Assembly (NCBI RefSeq): GCF_003315615.1
Contig: NZ_PDCH01000002.1
Location: forward strand, 155,085 to 219,084
DNA from: Bifidobacterium xylocopae
Lineage (GTDB): Bacteria > Actinomycetota > Actinomycetes > Actinomycetales > Bifidobacteriaceae
Length of the DNA stretch: 64,000 bases
Direction: 5' to 3'
The notes beneath the pieces were generated by a model. It did not search any database. It was not told the origin of the DNA and was given only the letters and a program-made list of their open reading frames with translations. This document shows, one piece after another, positions 17,695 through 30,280 of this stretch; positions within the stretch are counted from its first letter, which is position 1, and each line of letters opens with the position of its first letter. The position numbers and the translations under genes were made by a program.

Positions 17695-18765
17695 GTGGAC
17701 AGGCATGAGACGCAGACGGGACGGGCGGTCATCACCATGTCGCACGTAAGCAAGGTCTACCACTCGGATGAGGAGGGCGATCGGACGGCTCTGGCGGATG
17801 TGAGCCTGACGGTTGACAAAGGTGACGTCTTCGGCATCATCGGCCTGTCCGGCGCTGGCAAATCCACCCTGGTGAGGTGCCTGAACGGCCTGGAGGACTA
17901 CCAGGGTGGCTCGGTCAAGGTCCGGGGCCGTGAGGTCGGCGATTTGGACGCCCGGGGGCTGAGGGCCCTGCGCCAGAGGACCGGCATGATTTTCCAACAC
18001 TTTAACCTGATGCCCTCGCGCACCCTGCTGGGTAATGTCGCGCTGCCCTTGGGGAATTCGGGTTTGGGCCGCAGCGAGCGTGAGGCCCGGGCCCGGGAGC
18101 TCCTGGATTTGGTGGGGCTGGCGGACCTGGCCGACTCCTATCCGGCCGAGCTTTCCGGGGGTCAGCAGCAGCGGGTGGCCATTGCACGCGCTCTGGCCAA
18201 CAAGCCCGATATCCTCCTGTCCGACGAGGCCACCTCCGCGCTCGATCCGAACACGACCAAGTCCATCCTGGCCCTCCTGCGCCGCTTGCACGACGAACTG
18301 GGCATCACCGTGGTCATGATCACCCATGAGATGGCTGTCGTCCGTCAGATCTGCAACCGGTTGGCCGTCATTGACCAGGGCAGGATCGTTGAGGAGGGTA
18401 GCGTCTTCGATATCTTCGCCAATCCCCAGGCGGCACTCACGCGCTCATTCGTCGCCACCACATCCAACCTGGACAGGGTCGGTGAACTGATCGAGGCCGG
18501 TTCCCCGATTGTCCAGCTGCGGCCCGGGCAGATCCTCCTGCGGATGAGATTTACTTCCAGGACGGTCGACCAGGCCATGGTCTCCACCATCTCCCGCCGC
18601 TTCGACCTGGATGTCAACATCATCTTCGGTGATGTGGATGTGGTCTCCGGTTCCCAGCTGGGGGGGCTGGTGGTCCGCCTGGAGGGGTCGGCCGCTCATG
18701 TGGCGCAGGCCATGGAATACATGAAAGCCCACGATGTAGGAATCGAGGTGTTGGACCGTGGCTGA
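17695..18765 (+). CDS. metN: Methionine ABC transporter ATP-binding protein
   Basis: Cytoplasmic ATPase of a MetNIQ importer, 356 residues from GTG 17695 (GGGAG nine bases upstream). Walker A GLSGAGKST, signature [15 protein letters not shown], the D-loop DEATSALDPNT and the switch His in MITHE are intact. A C-terminal NIL-type substrate-sensing domain (about residues 265-350, with LGGLVVRLEGS) identifies the methionine subfamily. The stop overlaps the permease start by eight bases. Longer in-frame starts (17647) exist but are less well supported. Confidence 0.93.
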   Translation: MDRHETQTGRAVITMSHVSKVYHSDEEGDRTALADVSLTVDKGDVFGIIGLSGAGKSTLVRCLNGLEDYQGGSVKVRGREVGDLDARGLRALRQRTGMIFQHFNLMPSRTLLGNVALPLGNSGLGRSEREARARELLDLVGLADLADSYPAELSGGQQQRVAIARALANKPDILLSDEATSALDPNTTKSILALLRRLHDELGITVVMITHEMAVVRQICNRLAVIDQGRIVEEGSVFDIFANPQAALTRSFVATTSNLDRVGELIEAGSPIVQLRPGQILLRMRFTSRTVDQAMVSTISRRFDLDVNIIFGDVDVVSGSQLGGLVVRLEGSAAHVAQAMEYMKAHDVGIEVLDRG

Positions 18766-19438
18766 CATGCTCTCATCCTGGTTCCCCAATGTCGCCAGTC
18801 GTCTGCCCGAGTTCTTCGACTCCTTTGTGCAGACCCTGATCATGGTGGGTGTCTCCGGTGCCGTCTCCTTCGTCCTTTCGGTCGCGATCGGCGTGGGCCT
18901 GGTCGTCACCCGGCGCGGAGGCATCAAACGCAACGGTTTCCTGTTCAACTTACTTGATAAACTCATCGACCTCTTCCGCTCCATACCCTTCATCATCCTG
19001 GCCGCCGCCCTGGTGCCGGTCACCCGGTTGATGATGGGCACGGCTATAGGGCCAAGGGGTGCCGTCTTCCCCCTGGTCGTGGGCATCACCCCCTTCTTCT
19101 CCCGGCAGATCGAGTCCGCCCTGTCCTCAGTGGATCCGGGACTGGTGGAAGCCGCCGAATCCATGGGCATGACCGGCTGGCAGATCATCCGCCACGTCTA
19201 CCTGCGTGAGGGTATTCCTTCGATCATCCGCGTGAGTACCATCACGATCATCTCCCTGATCGGCGAGACCGCGACGGTAGGCATCGTCGGTGGCGGCGGC
19301 CTGGGCGACTTCGCGATCCGCCTGGGCTATCAGAGATACATGTACGACGTGACCTGGGCCACGATCATCGTTCTGGTGGTCCTGATCGCAGTCATCGAAC
19401 TCTTCGGCCGCCTCCTGGCCGAGGTCGTCGAGCACTGA
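18758..19438 (+). CDS. metI: Methionine ABC transporter permease
   Basis: 226-residue inner-membrane subunit with five hydrophobic helices. The EAA coupling loop is VEAAESMGMTGWQIIRHVY and the FFSRQIESAL segment precedes it, as in MetI. It overlaps metN and is followed 53 bp later by the binding protein gene, giving the full metN-metI-metQ order. Confidence 0.94.
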   Translation: MADMLSSWFPNVASRLPEFFDSFVQTLIMVGVSGAVSFVLSVAIGVGLVVTRRGGIKRNGFLFNLLDKLIDLFRSIPFIILAAALVPVTRLMMGTAIGPRGAVFPLVVGITPFFSRQIESALSSVDPGLVEAAESMGMTGWQIIRHVYLREGIPSIIRVSTITIISLIGETATVGIVGGGGLGDFAIRLGYQRYMYDVTWATIIVLVVLIAVIELFGRLLAEVVEH

Positions 19439-19491
19439 ACGGTCCGACCGGCAGCGGTCGCGGAGCCGGGGGCAAGGGAAGGCAAGGAACC

Positions 19492-20367
19492 ATGGCAAGG
19501 AAGTCGTCTGGCAGGAAGCGCAGGGCTAAGGTGGAGCTGACAGTCCTGTCGGCCCTCATCGTCCTGGCCCTGGTCGCCGTCTGCGGGGTATCCTACCGCC
19601 TGCATGGCGGCCACGAAGGCGACACCGAGGTCAGGATAGCGGTGATCGGTTCCTCGGATGACCAGATCTGGCAGGCCGTACAGACGGAGCTGGACCGGCG
19701 TGGCGACAGGATACACATAACCCTCAAACCCTTCCAGGACGCCATATACCTCGATCAGGTCCTGAGCAACCGGGAGGTGGACCTGAATGCCGGTGAACAC
19801 TATGCTTTCCTGGAAAGCGACATCAAGACGAACGGCTATCGCCTGACCCCGATAGGAGATACGTACATCTCGCCGATGAACCTGTATTCGAAGCGCTACA
19901 GAAGCGCGCACGACTTTCCCGAAGGCGCCAAGGTCGCCATCCCCAACAACACCACCAACATGGGGCGGGCGCTGAAGGTGCTTGAAAGGGCCGGGCTGAT
20001 CGGCTTGAGGGACCCAAAGACCACAACGCCGGTGCCCGAGGATATTGTGGATAATCCCAACCATTTGGTCATCGAGCAGACGGACCCGGCGGGAATCGTC
20101 AACCTGCTGCCTGACTATGCGGGGGGAGTGGTCAACGCCAACTTCGTGATCGACGCCGGTATGAAGGTGACCGATGCCATCTATCAGGTGCCGTACGATC
20201 TGAAGGATCCGGCCAACCATCCGTATGTCAATATAATCGTCGCCAATTCCGACCGCAGGTCGGACCCGGTCTGCCGCAAGGTCGTGGCCGCCTACCATTC
20301 CAAGGCGGTGGCGGACACCATCAACCGCATCTACAAGGGCGCCTCGGTGCCTGCTTTCGCCTACTGA
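19492..20367 (+). CDS. metQ: Methionine-binding protein, MetQ/NlpA family
   Basis: 291 residues with a basic N-terminus and one hydrophobic helix ending near VAVCG, a possible lipobox cysteine. The mature domain has the family segments NREVDLNAGEHYAFLES and AIPNNTTNMGRALKVLE, which bind the methionine backbone. The spacing to metI (53 bp) and a following hairpin show it ends the operon. In related systems it captures D- or L-methionine for MetNI. Confidence 0.9.
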   Translation: MARKSSGRKRRAKVELTVLSALIVLALVAVCGVSYRLHGGHEGDTEVRIAVIGSSDDQIWQAVQTELDRRGDRIHITLKPFQDAIYLDQVLSNREVDLNAGEHYAFLESDIKTNGYRLTPIGDTYISPMNLYSKRYRSAHDFPEGAKVAIPNNTTNMGRALKVLERAGLIGLRDPKTTTPVPEDIVDNPNHLVIEQTDPAGIVNLLPDYAGGVVNANFVIDAGMKVTDAIYQVPYDLKDPANHPYVNIIVANSDRRSDPVCRKVVAAYHSKAVADTINRIYKGASVPAFAY

Positions 20368-20384
20368 ACCGTGCCGGTATCCGT

Positions 20385-20416
20385 GTCTGGGCGAGACGCG
20401 GGGCCCTCGCCCAGAC
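20385..20416 (+). terminator. Hairpin after metQ
   Basis: An 11-base perfect inverted repeat, GTCTGGGCGAG and CTCGCCCAGAC, with a 10-base loop. It lacks a strong T run, so it may act as a weak terminator or mRNA 3' stabiliser. Confidence 0.6.
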
Positions 20417-20505
20417 CTTGGGGCACAATAGGATGGTGGTGGACGGCGCGATTCGGTTGCGCCTGAGTGTGCGGACCGACCGGCGGACCGAGAGGCGGGG
20501 AGAGC

Positions 20506-21158
20506 ATGGGTGAAATAGTGGACATCGACCAGGAATCACTGGCCGGCCTCAAACGGGTGATCGCCGCCGGCGGCCTGGCGGTCATCCCCACCGACACGGT
20601 CTATGGCATCGTCTGCGACCCCTTCAACGACCGGGCCATCGATGCCCTGTTCGCGGCCAAGGAGAGGCCGAGGACCAAGTCCTTGCAAATACTGCTCCCA
20701 TCAGTGGCCGACATCGATCGGTTGGGGTTGGACTTGCCTGCCCCTTTGGACAGCTTGGCCGCACGTTTCCTGCCGGGTGCCTTCTCTCCGGTCTGTCGGG
20801 CCAGGACCGGCTGCCGTCTGCGGACCCTGCGGCATGATGCGGATGGTCGTACCCAGGCTGTGCGGGTGCCTGCATGCGAGCCTTGCCTGGCGGCCCTCGC
20901 GGCAGCCGGCCCCCTGGCTGCGTCCTCTGCCAACATCTCGGGCCAACCCAGTGTGCAGACGGTCCAGGAGGCATACGGGCAGTTGGGGGAGCGGGTGGAC
21001 CTCTACCTGGATGGCGGTCCTACGCCCGGTCCTACGCCTTCGACCGTCGTCGCGGCCGATGCTGGCGCCCCGGCCGGATTCGTCGTTCTGAGGGAGGGCG
21101 CGATTGCCTCAGCCGCCATCGCCGCCGCCCTCTCCGGTTCAATCGGGGATGACCGCCG

Positions 21159-21162
<4 letters not shown>
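20506..21162 (+). CDS. L-threonylcarbamoyladenylate synthase (Sua5/YrdC/YciO)
   Basis: Makes threonylcarbamoyl-AMP for the t6A37 modification of ANN-decoding tRNAs. The YrdC fold is evident from VIPTDTVYGIVCDPFN, the KERPRTKSLQILL segment and the SANISGQPS motif near the C-terminus. 218 residues is the short TsaC-like length. ATG 20506 follows GGGGAGAG. Its stop overlaps by four bases the start of the downstream transferase gene, a common pairing in actinobacteria. Confidence 0.92.
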
Positions 21163-23949
<2,787 letters not shown>

Positions 23950-24063
23950 CATGGCGCGCCGACCGCAAACGGTCGTACGCGCGCGGTAGATTAAGGGGTT
24001 CGGTTTCCGCCTGGTGCGGGCCGGACCCCTGAGTCGTGGAACATAGTGGAAGGAAGCGGACGG

Positions 24064-24768
24064 ATGAGCGATACAAGTGAGGAGACCTTCACCCCCGAAG
24101 AATCGCGGATGATTTGGATAGACTGCGAGATGACGGGTCTCGATATATTCCATGACGAGCTGTGCGAGGTATCGGTCGTGCCCACCGACTTCAACCTGAA
24201 GGTGCTTGACCAGGGCATCGACCTGGTCATCAGGCCCTCGGATGCCGCAGTGGCCCATATGGATGATTTCGTCCGTCATATGCACACCTCCTCGGGCCTG
24301 GTTGATGAGTGGAACAAGGACGGTCTGAGCCTGGAGGAGGCCCAGCGGCAGGTGGTGGCTTATGTCAAGCGATTCCTGCCTGAACGTGGCAAGGCCCATC
24401 TGGCCGGCAACTCCGTGGGGTCGGACAAGAAGTTCCTGGACCGCTACATGCCCGACCTGATGGGGCTGCTCCATTACCGGGTCATCGACGTCTCCACACT
24501 TAAGGAACTGGCCCGACGCTGGTACCCAGCGGTGTATGTGAACAAGCCCGCCAAACATGGCGGCCACCGGGCCCTGGCCGACATCATCGAATCCGCCGAC
24601 GAGCTCCGCTACTACAGGGACATGTTCTTCGTACCCGCCCCGGGCCCTGACGCAGCCGCAGCCAAGGCCGGCGCAGGGCAGGTGGAGCGGACTTCGCTCC
24701 TGCGCTCATACGAGGCCGAAGGCAGGCCGGTTGAGGATGCCTCCACCCCGCAGAAGAGGGATTATTAG
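24064..24768 (+). CDS. orn: Oligoribonuclease
   Basis: DEDDh 3'-to-5' exonuclease that clears very short RNAs. The Exo I motif [11 protein letters not shown] is near the N-terminus. [16 protein letters not shown] carries Exo II, and the Exo III region [20 protein letters not shown] contains the catalytic His and Asp. 234 residues, slightly longer than usual because of a C-terminal tail (from about residue 190) rich in Ala and charged residues. ATG at 24064 follows GGAAG-type sequence. Confidence 0.94.
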   Translation: MSDTSEETFTPEESRMIWIDCEMTGLDIFHDELCEVSVVPTDFNLKVLDQGIDLVIRPSDAAVAHMDDFVRHMHTSSGLVDEWNKDGLSLEEAQRQVVAYVKRFLPERGKAHLAGNSVGSDKKFLDRYMPDLMGLLHYRVIDVSTLKELARRWYPAVYVNKPAKHGGHRALADIIESADELRYYRDMFFVPAPGPDAAAAKAGAGQVERTSLLRSYEAEGRPVEDASTPQKRDY

Positions 24769-24796
24769 ACCAGTCGGTCCCGGCGGGTTCCTCTGA

Positions 24797-24838
24797 AGGG
24801 GGGGGGCTTATTCCGGCAAGCCGGGAGCCCCCCCCCCC
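24797..24838 (+). terminator. G9/C11 hairpin between orn and the Pif1-like gene
   Basis: A run of nine G (24798-24806) plus C pairs with G plus a run of eleven C (24828-24838) to make a stem of about ten GC pairs. The 20-base loop contains its own short hairpin, CCGGC-AA-GCCGG. There is no T run. It may be a terminator, a recoding-prone homopolymer pair, or both. Confidence 0.6.
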
Positions 24839-24893
24839 TCGGATTGTCCTTTCGGCTCGTGGGCCTGTACCGCACGCGTGGCAGCATGAGGGT

Positions 24894-26312
24894 ATGCAGC
24901 AATCCGAAGCCCTGACCATTCTCGACGCCGGCGCCAATGCTTTCATAACCGGTGCGCCCGGCGCAGGCAAGACATACGTGCTCAATGAGTTCATAGCACG
25001 TGCCCGCAAGCGCGGGGCCACAGTGGCTGTCACTGCTTCGACCGGCATCGCCGCCACCCATATCGACGGACAGACCATTCATTCCTGGTCGGGTGTGGGC
25101 ATCTCCAAGGTCATGACCGCCAATCTTCTCAAGCGCATCCGTTCCCGGCGCAAGCGGCAGATCGGCGGAGCCGACGTTTTGGTCATCGACGAGGTATCGA
25201 TGATGCATGCCTGGCTTTTCGACATGGTGGACCAGGTCTGCCGGGCGGTGCGCCGCAGTCCGGAACCGTTCGGTGGCCTGCAAGTGGTGCTCTCCGGCGA
25301 CTTCTTCCAGCTGCCCCCGGTCTCCCGTTCGGGGCGCGACAACGATCTGATTGCCGCCAATCCGGAATTCCAGGCCTCCCGCGCCGCATATGCCGAAGCC
25401 GGCAAAGACCCCGAAGGCTTTGTCACGGAATCCCTGGTCTGGCCCGAACTCGAGCCGGTCGTGTGCTACCTGACCGAGCAGCACCGCCAGGATGACGGTC
25501 AGCTGCTGACGGTCCTGACCGATATCCGCGAGGGGGCGGTCAGCCAGGAGGACCATGAGGTGCTTGCCGGCCGCTTGGGTACCGGGCCCGAGCCAGGTCA
25601 GGTCGCCGTCCACCTTTTTCCCGTCAACAGGCAGGCCGACAGCCTGAATGACCTGCGCCTGTCGCAGATAGTGGAGGAGCCGCACGAATATATGGCGACC
25701 CAGACCGGCGACCCCAAGCTGGTGGAACGGCTGAAGAAGAACATGCTGGCCCCCGAATGCCTCCAGCTCAAGACGGGTGCCGCCGTGATGGCCCTGCGCA
25801 ACGACCAGGACCACCAGTATGTGAATGGCTCCATTGGTAAGGTCAAGGGGTTCACACCCAGAGCCACATCCAAAGCCAAGGGCGGCTGGCCCATCGTGGC
25901 ATTCGAAAACGGCAACACCGTGACCATGAAGCCGGCGGCCTGGGAGATGATGGACGGCGACACGCTTTTGGCGGCGGTCAACCAGGTGCCTTTGCGCTGC
26001 GCTTGGGCCATCACCATCCACAAATCCCAAGGCATGACCCTGGACGCCGCTGTCATGGACCTGCGCCGCACCTTCGCACCCGGCATGGGATATGTGGCCC
26101 TCTCCCGGGTGGAGGCCCTGGACGGGCTCTACCTGCAGGGAATCAACGAGCACGCCTTCCTGGTTTCGCCTGAGGCTGTGATCCTCGATTCGCGGCTGCG
26201 CGCCAACTCCCAGGCTGCCTGTGCCCGCCTGGCCGACGAAGGTTCCGACTCCTTCACCAAGCAGGCCATCGGCCAGGCTGAGGACGAGTTCGGCCAGGAC
26301 GTCCTCTTCTGA
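24894..26312 (+). CDS. Pif1/RecD-like superfamily 1 DNA helicase
   Basis: 472-residue ATP-dependent 5'-to-3' helicase. Walker A is TGAPGAGKTYVLNEF, Walker B is VLVIDEVSMMHAW, motif III is LSGDFFQLPPV, and the C-terminal SF1 motifs include TIHKSQGMTLDAAV and YVALSRV. This is the compact bacterial Pif1-like form seen in many actinobacteria, probably involved in replication-fork or recombination intermediates. ATG at 24894. It has no recognisable partner gene beside it. Confidence 0.9.
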   Translation: MQQSEALTILDAGANAFITGAPGAGKTYVLNEFIARARKRGATVAVTASTGIAATHIDGQTIHSWSGVGISKVMTANLLKRIRSRRKRQIGGADVLVIDEVSMMHAWLFDMVDQVCRAVRRSPEPFGGLQVVLSGDFFQLPPVSRSGRDNDLIAANPEFQASRAAYAEAGKDPEGFVTESLVWPELEPVVCYLTEQHRQDDGQLLTVLTDIREGAVSQEDHEVLAGRLGTGPEPGQVAVHLFPVNRQADSLNDLRLSQIVEEPHEYMATQTGDPKLVERLKKNMLAPECLQLKTGAAVMALRNDQDHQYVNGSIGKVKGFTPRATSKAKGGWPIVAFENGNTVTMKPAAWEMMDGDTLLAAVNQVPLRCAWAITIHKSQGMTLDAAVMDLRRTFAPGMGYVALSRVEALDGLYLQGINEHAFLVSPEAVILDSRLRANSQAACARLADEGSDSFTKQAIGQAEDEFGQDVLF

Positions 26313-26321
26313 GCCGGGGGG

Positions 26322-26814
26322 TCACCATTCGGCTCTGTTGCCATCCACAGGAATGGGGCATGACAGGCGGGCCATGTCGCGCACGCGGATGCCGTGTTCG
26401 TGGGTGGGGCCGGGGTAGGAGCGCAGGAAGTAATCGCGGTCAATACGGGTCATGCGCATGCCGCATCGTTGATAGAGCGCCAGGGCCTCGAAGCTGGTGG
26501 ACCCGGTACCCACCTTCAGCCGCCTCATCCCCAGCTCGGCCGCCCGTTCCTGTGCGAAGCCCACCATCCGAGTGGCCACGCCCCGTCTGCGGAGGGGCTC
26601 GGCGACCGCGATATTGACGACTGCCAAGGTCTCAGGCTGCCTTGGGAACAAAACAACACCCCGCCAGTTCATCGCCGCCATAAAACCGGTGGAGTTCGCT
26701 GCGGTGAAGATGGCGCTCGTTGCTGTCCACCGACGGGTCCGCCGCCGACAGCAGCCGCATGGTAACCGGGTCCGCCGTGCCTACGCTGGCTGCACTCGTG
26801 CGTGTAAGTTCCAT
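26322..26814 (-). pseudogene. GNAT acetyltransferase, apparently frameshifted
   Basis: Two overlapping minus-strand frames together spell one GNAT-like protein of about 160 residues. The first starts at ATG 26814 (GGCGAGG upstream) with MELTRTSAASVGTADPVTMR and runs into a stop. The second contains AIFTAANSTGFMAAMN, the beta-strand NWRGVVLFPRQ and the acetyl-CoA loop VAEPLRRRGVATRM. The reading frame must change somewhere near 26700-26730. This may be a real decay mutation or a sequencing error. The second frame could give a truncated product from ATG 26681. Confidence 0.6.
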
Positions 26815-26942
26815 GGACGCCTCGCCTCTGCCTGCTTGTCGGGTCACCTTAGCATGGGCCAAGCGGCTGTACAGGGGCATGAGGGCTGCTGCAGGCTGAA
26901 GCAGCGGGCTCGCTTGTCGCTCAAAGCGCATATTCTGGGGCT

Positions 26943-28760
26943 ATGAAATCCACAGCACTACGCATGTCATCGCTCTTTTTGCGCACCCTTCGCGAGGACC
27001 CGGCGGACGCAGACGTCGACTCGGCCCGGCTCCTGCAGCGTGCCGGTTACATCCGCAAGGCTGCCCCGGGTGTCTGGACCTGGCTTCCGCTTGGACTGCG
27101 CGTCCTGAAGAAGGTGGAGGGCATCGTCCGTGAGGAGATCGAAGGTATCGGCGCCCAGGAGGTCCACTTCCCGGCCCTGCTGCCCCGAGAGCCCTACGAG
27201 GCCACCCACCGCTGGGAGGAGTACGGCGATAACATCTTCCGACTCAAGGACCGCCACGGGGCCGACTACCTGCTGGCGCCCACGCACGAGGAGATGTTCA
27301 CCCTCCTGGTCAAGGACCTGTATTCGTCATACAAGGACCTGCCGGTCTCGCTCTATCAGATCCAGACCAAGTACCGCGACGAGTTCCGCCCCCGTGCGGG
27401 TCTGGTACGCGGTCGGGAGTTCATCATGAAGGATGCCTACTCCTTCACGATCGACGAGGAGGGTCTGCGCAAGGCCTATCAGGATGAGCGCGGCGCCTAC
27501 GAACGCATCTTCCGCCGCCTGGGCGTCGACTACGTCATCGTGCATGCGGTCTCCGGGCCCATGGGCGGTTCCGAGTCCGAGGAGTTCCTGGCGCCGTTGG
27601 CCATCGGCGAGGACACCTTCGCGCTCGCCCCCTCCGGTAAGGCCTGGAACGTCGAGGCGCTGACAACGCCGGCAGTTCAGGATGTGGACCATTCCTCAAC
27701 GCCCGCGATGGAGGCGCGTGAGACTCCGGATTCAAAGACCATCGAGGCCCTGGTGGCGCAGGCCAACGCCCTTTACCCGCGTTCCGATGGCGCCGAATGG
27801 ACCGCCGCCGACACGTTGAAGAACCTGATCATCGCGGTTAAGCACGTCGAGGATGAGGAGCACGAGAAGCCCTGGCGCGAGATTGTCGCCATCGGCCTGC
27901 CCGGCGACCGCCAGGTGGACATGAAGCGGCTGGAGGCCCAGTTCGCGCCGGCCGAGATCGAGGAAGCCACCGAGGAGGACCTGAAGGCCCACCCCGAGTT
28001 CGTCAAGGGCTACATCGGACCCATGGCGCTTGGCCCACAGGCGCGCGAAAAGGAGGGCATCGCCGAGCCGGCGCGCTACCTGATGGATGCTCACGTGGCC
28101 CGAGGTTCGGCCTGGATCACCGGTGCCGATCAGGAGGGTATGCACATCTTCAACGCCGTCTATGGCCGCGATTTCGAGTCGGATGGCACGGTCGAAGCGG
28201 TCGAGGTGCGTCAGGGCGACATGAGCCCGGACGGTTCAGGGCCTTTGAGTTTCCAACGTGGCGTGGAAATTGGCCAGGTCTTCCAGCTGGGCCTGAAGTA
28301 TTCGAACGCTCTGGGCCTGAAGGTCCTGGACCAGAACGGCAAGGCCGTGCCGGTCTGGATGGGCTGCTACGGCATCGGTGTCTCCCGCGTCCTGGCCTGC
28401 ATCGCCGAGGCCCACCACGACGAGCGCGGTCTGGCCTGGCCCGCCGCCGTGGCCCCCGCCCAGGTCCATCTGATGGCTACCGGTAAGAAAGCCGAGGCCT
28501 TCGATGCCGCCGAGCAGCTGGTGTCCGAGCTGGAGGAACGCGGCATCGAGGTCATCTACGACGACCGACCCAAGGTCTCCCCAGGCGTCAAGTTCAAGGA
28601 TGCCGAACTCCTGGGCGTGCCACTGGTGGCCATCGCCGGTCGTGACACCATAGCCAACGGCACCATAGAAATCCGCAACCGGGACGGCTCCGACTCCGTC
28701 CAGGTCCCCGCAGCCGAGACCGCTCAGACCCTGGCTGATCGCATAGCGGCCCTGCGATAG
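26943..28760 (+). CDS. proS: Prolyl-tRNA synthetase
   Basis: Class II aminoacyl-tRNA synthetase, 605 residues, bacterial type with an editing insertion between motifs 2 and 3 (about residues 220-410). Motif 1 includes [15 protein letters not shown], motif 2 [19 protein letters not shown], and motif 3 [15 protein letters not shown]. The C-terminal anticodon-binding domain begins around [18 protein letters not shown] at 26943. A strong intrinsic terminator follows. Confidence 0.97.
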   Translation: MKSTALRMSSLFLRTLREDPADADVDSARLLQRAGYIRKAAPGVWTWLPLGLRVLKKVEGIVREEIEGIGAQEVHFPALLPREPYEATHRWEEYGDNIFRLKDRHGADYLLAPTHEEMFTLLVKDLYSSYKDLPVSLYQIQTKYRDEFRPRAGLVRGREFIMKDAYSFTIDEEGLRKAYQDERGAYERIFRRLGVDYVIVHAVSGPMGGSESEEFLAPLAIGEDTFALAPSGKAWNVEALTTPAVQDVDHSSTPAMEARETPDSKTIEALVAQANALYPRSDGAEWTAADTLKNLIIAVKHVEDEEHEKPWREIVAIGLPGDRQVDMKRLEAQFAPAEIEEATEEDLKAHPEFVKGYIGPMALGPQAREKEGIAEPARYLMDAHVARGSAWITGADQEGMHIFNAVYGRDFESDGTVEAVEVRQGDMSPDGSGPLSFQRGVEIGQVFQLGLKYSNALGLKVLDQNGKAVPVWMGCYGIGVSRVLACIAEAHHDERGLAWPAAVAPAQVHLMATGKKAEAFDAAEQLVSELEERGIEVIYDDRPKVSPGVKFKDAELLGVPLVAIAGRDTIANGTIEIRNRDGSDSVQVPAAETAQTLADRIAALR

Positions 28761-28780
28761 GGGGAATCTGGAATAAACGC

Positions 28781-28817
28781 GGGGTGGGTGCAGGTTTATG
28801 GCACCCACCCCCTTTTT
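28781..28817 (+). terminator. Intrinsic terminator of proS
   Basis: GGGGTGGGTGC and GCACCCACCCC form an 11-bp stem with a nine-base loop, followed by a T5 run at 28813-28817. Confidence 0.92.
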
Positions 28818-28894
28818 GTTTGCCGACGGCCACCGGTTCATCCTCTTAGGCATATGTTCTTGGCCCCGACAAGTGATGATGGCGCATTAGCGTA

Positions 28895-28907
28895 CCCCCC
28901 CCCCCCC
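28895..28907. repeat. C13 homopolymer tract
   Basis: Thirteen consecutive C bases in the 250-bp gap between the proS terminator and the convergent xth gene. I see no gene in the rest of this gap (28818-29068). Confidence 0.9.
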
Positions 28908-29068
28908 AAGTATTCCTATCGCATATGTGACGGGAACAGGCTGCCTGCCTTGGTGCTTGTCGGTTGCAGGCCCAATATCGTAGAAGCCTGATGATGCACA
29001 CGCCCTGATGCGCCGGTGCTCGGCAACTTATACGCGGCGCCGTAGGGCGGACGGGGGGCGAATCGCGC

Positions 29069-29941
29069 TTACGGCTCGAAGGTGAGCTCCAGGGGGAGGT
29101 GGTCCTGGCGCTCACCGGTGTCGAGGGGGCGGCAGGAGGTGATGGACTTGGCGACCCGGTCAGAGGACAGCCAGTAGTCGATCCTCCAGCCGGAGTTATG
29201 GGCCTTGGCGGTGGGGACGCGCTGGGCGAACCAGGTGTAGATGGACCGCTCCTCACGCCCGTCCTTGAAGGTGGGCGACGCATCGCCGTGCAGGAGGCGG
29301 AAGGAGTCGGTGAAACCGGCATCCAGGAGCTTTCCGAAGTGAGCGCGTTCCTCGTCGGTGAAACCGGCTGAATGGTGGTTGGACTGTGGGTTGGCGAGGT
29401 CGATCTCGTCGTGGGCCACGTTGAAGTCGCCGCCGACGAAGACCGGCAGGCGCTTGTCGAGCCGACGGAGATAGTCGCGGAAACGGTCGTCCCAAACCTG
29501 GCGGGCCTTGAGCCGGATCAGACCGTTGCCCGAGTTCGGCGTGTAGACCGTGACCACGTAGAAATCCGGGAATTCGAGCGTCAGCACCCGCCCTTCGGAG
29601 TCCATGGTGTCGGGGGCGCCGATTTGCGGCCGTTCCACATCGGGGGAGGGCAGGGACTTCTTGTAGAGCATCATAGTGCCTGCGTAGCCCTTGCGGGCCG
29701 GGGGCTCGGACGTGTTGTAGACGATCTCGTAGTCAGGGAAGCGCTGGCGCAGAATGCCCAGCAGCATATCGGTCTTCTTGGGGACCGAGGAGTTGAGCTT
29801 GGTCTCCTGGATGGCGAAGACATCAGGGCTGGCCTGGGCCACCTCTTCGACGACGGCCTGCGACAGGGCGCTACGGTCGCTGGAGCCGGCCAGTGCGGCG
29901 TTCAGGGAGTCGATGTTCCAGGAGATGAACTTGTAGGCCAT
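29069..29941 (-). CDS. xth: Exodeoxyribonuclease III / AP endonuclease
   Basis: Base-excision repair nuclease that incises abasic sites. The EEP fold is shown by FISWNIDSLNA at the N-terminus, AIQETKLN (catalytic Glu), the Asp-Asn pair in VGGDFNVAHDEID and the terminal RQDHLPLELTF with catalytic Asp-His. 290 residues. ATG 29941 is preferred to the longer start at 29959 because GAGAGGA lies six bases upstream and the conserved core starts immediately after it. Confidence 0.93.
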   Translation of the reverse strand: MAYKFISWNIDSLNAALAGSSDRSALSQAVVEEVAQASPDVFAIQETKLNSSVPKKTDMLLGILRQRFPDYEIVYNTSEPPARKGYAGTMMLYKKSLPSPDVERPQIGAPDTMDSEGRVLTLEFPDFYVVTVYTPNSGNGLIRLKARQVWDDRFRDYLRRLDKRLPVFVGGDFNVAHDEIDLANPQSNHHSAGFTDEERAHFGKLLDAGFTDSFRLLHGDASPTFKDGREERSIYTWFAQRVPTAKAHNSGWRIDYWLSSDRVAKSITSCRPLDTGERQDHLPLELTFEP

Positions 29942-30280
29942 GTCTGGTCCTCTCTGCATTGATGTGCGACCTCCAGTCTAGGCAGCGCAGCTGACCGGTT
30001 GGCTGGAACCTATCCGGCGACTTATCCACCGGTATGGGCCGATGTTCCATGTTCGACCACATTCTCCGGCCGGGATGTGGCTGTGCCCGGTGACGGTGCA
30101 CCATGGTGCCTACCGCGCGGTCCGGGCCGCAAGTGGTTGGTCGTGGCGGGCCGTGGGTTGAAGCTGCCACCGCCGGTCGACCTGCTCGGTCCCGCGGTCC
30201 ACTCCGTTGCAGACGGGCGGTGTGGAGCGATGCAGTGACAGCGGTGTGCACAAGGGAAATGGGAATCGGAAGGAACGAAG

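Noticed and set aside
28846..29322. 158-codon minus-strand open frame overlapping xth and the C13 tract
   Set aside because: It is out of frame with xth and composed of Pro/Ser/Thr repeats; the xth frame carries all catalytic motifs.
30022..30030. DnaA-box-like TTATCCACC in the gap between xth and the SSB gene
   Set aside because: A single site with one mismatch and no cluster, AT-rich region or dnaA/dnaN genes; not evidence for an origin. I see nothing else in 29942-30280.
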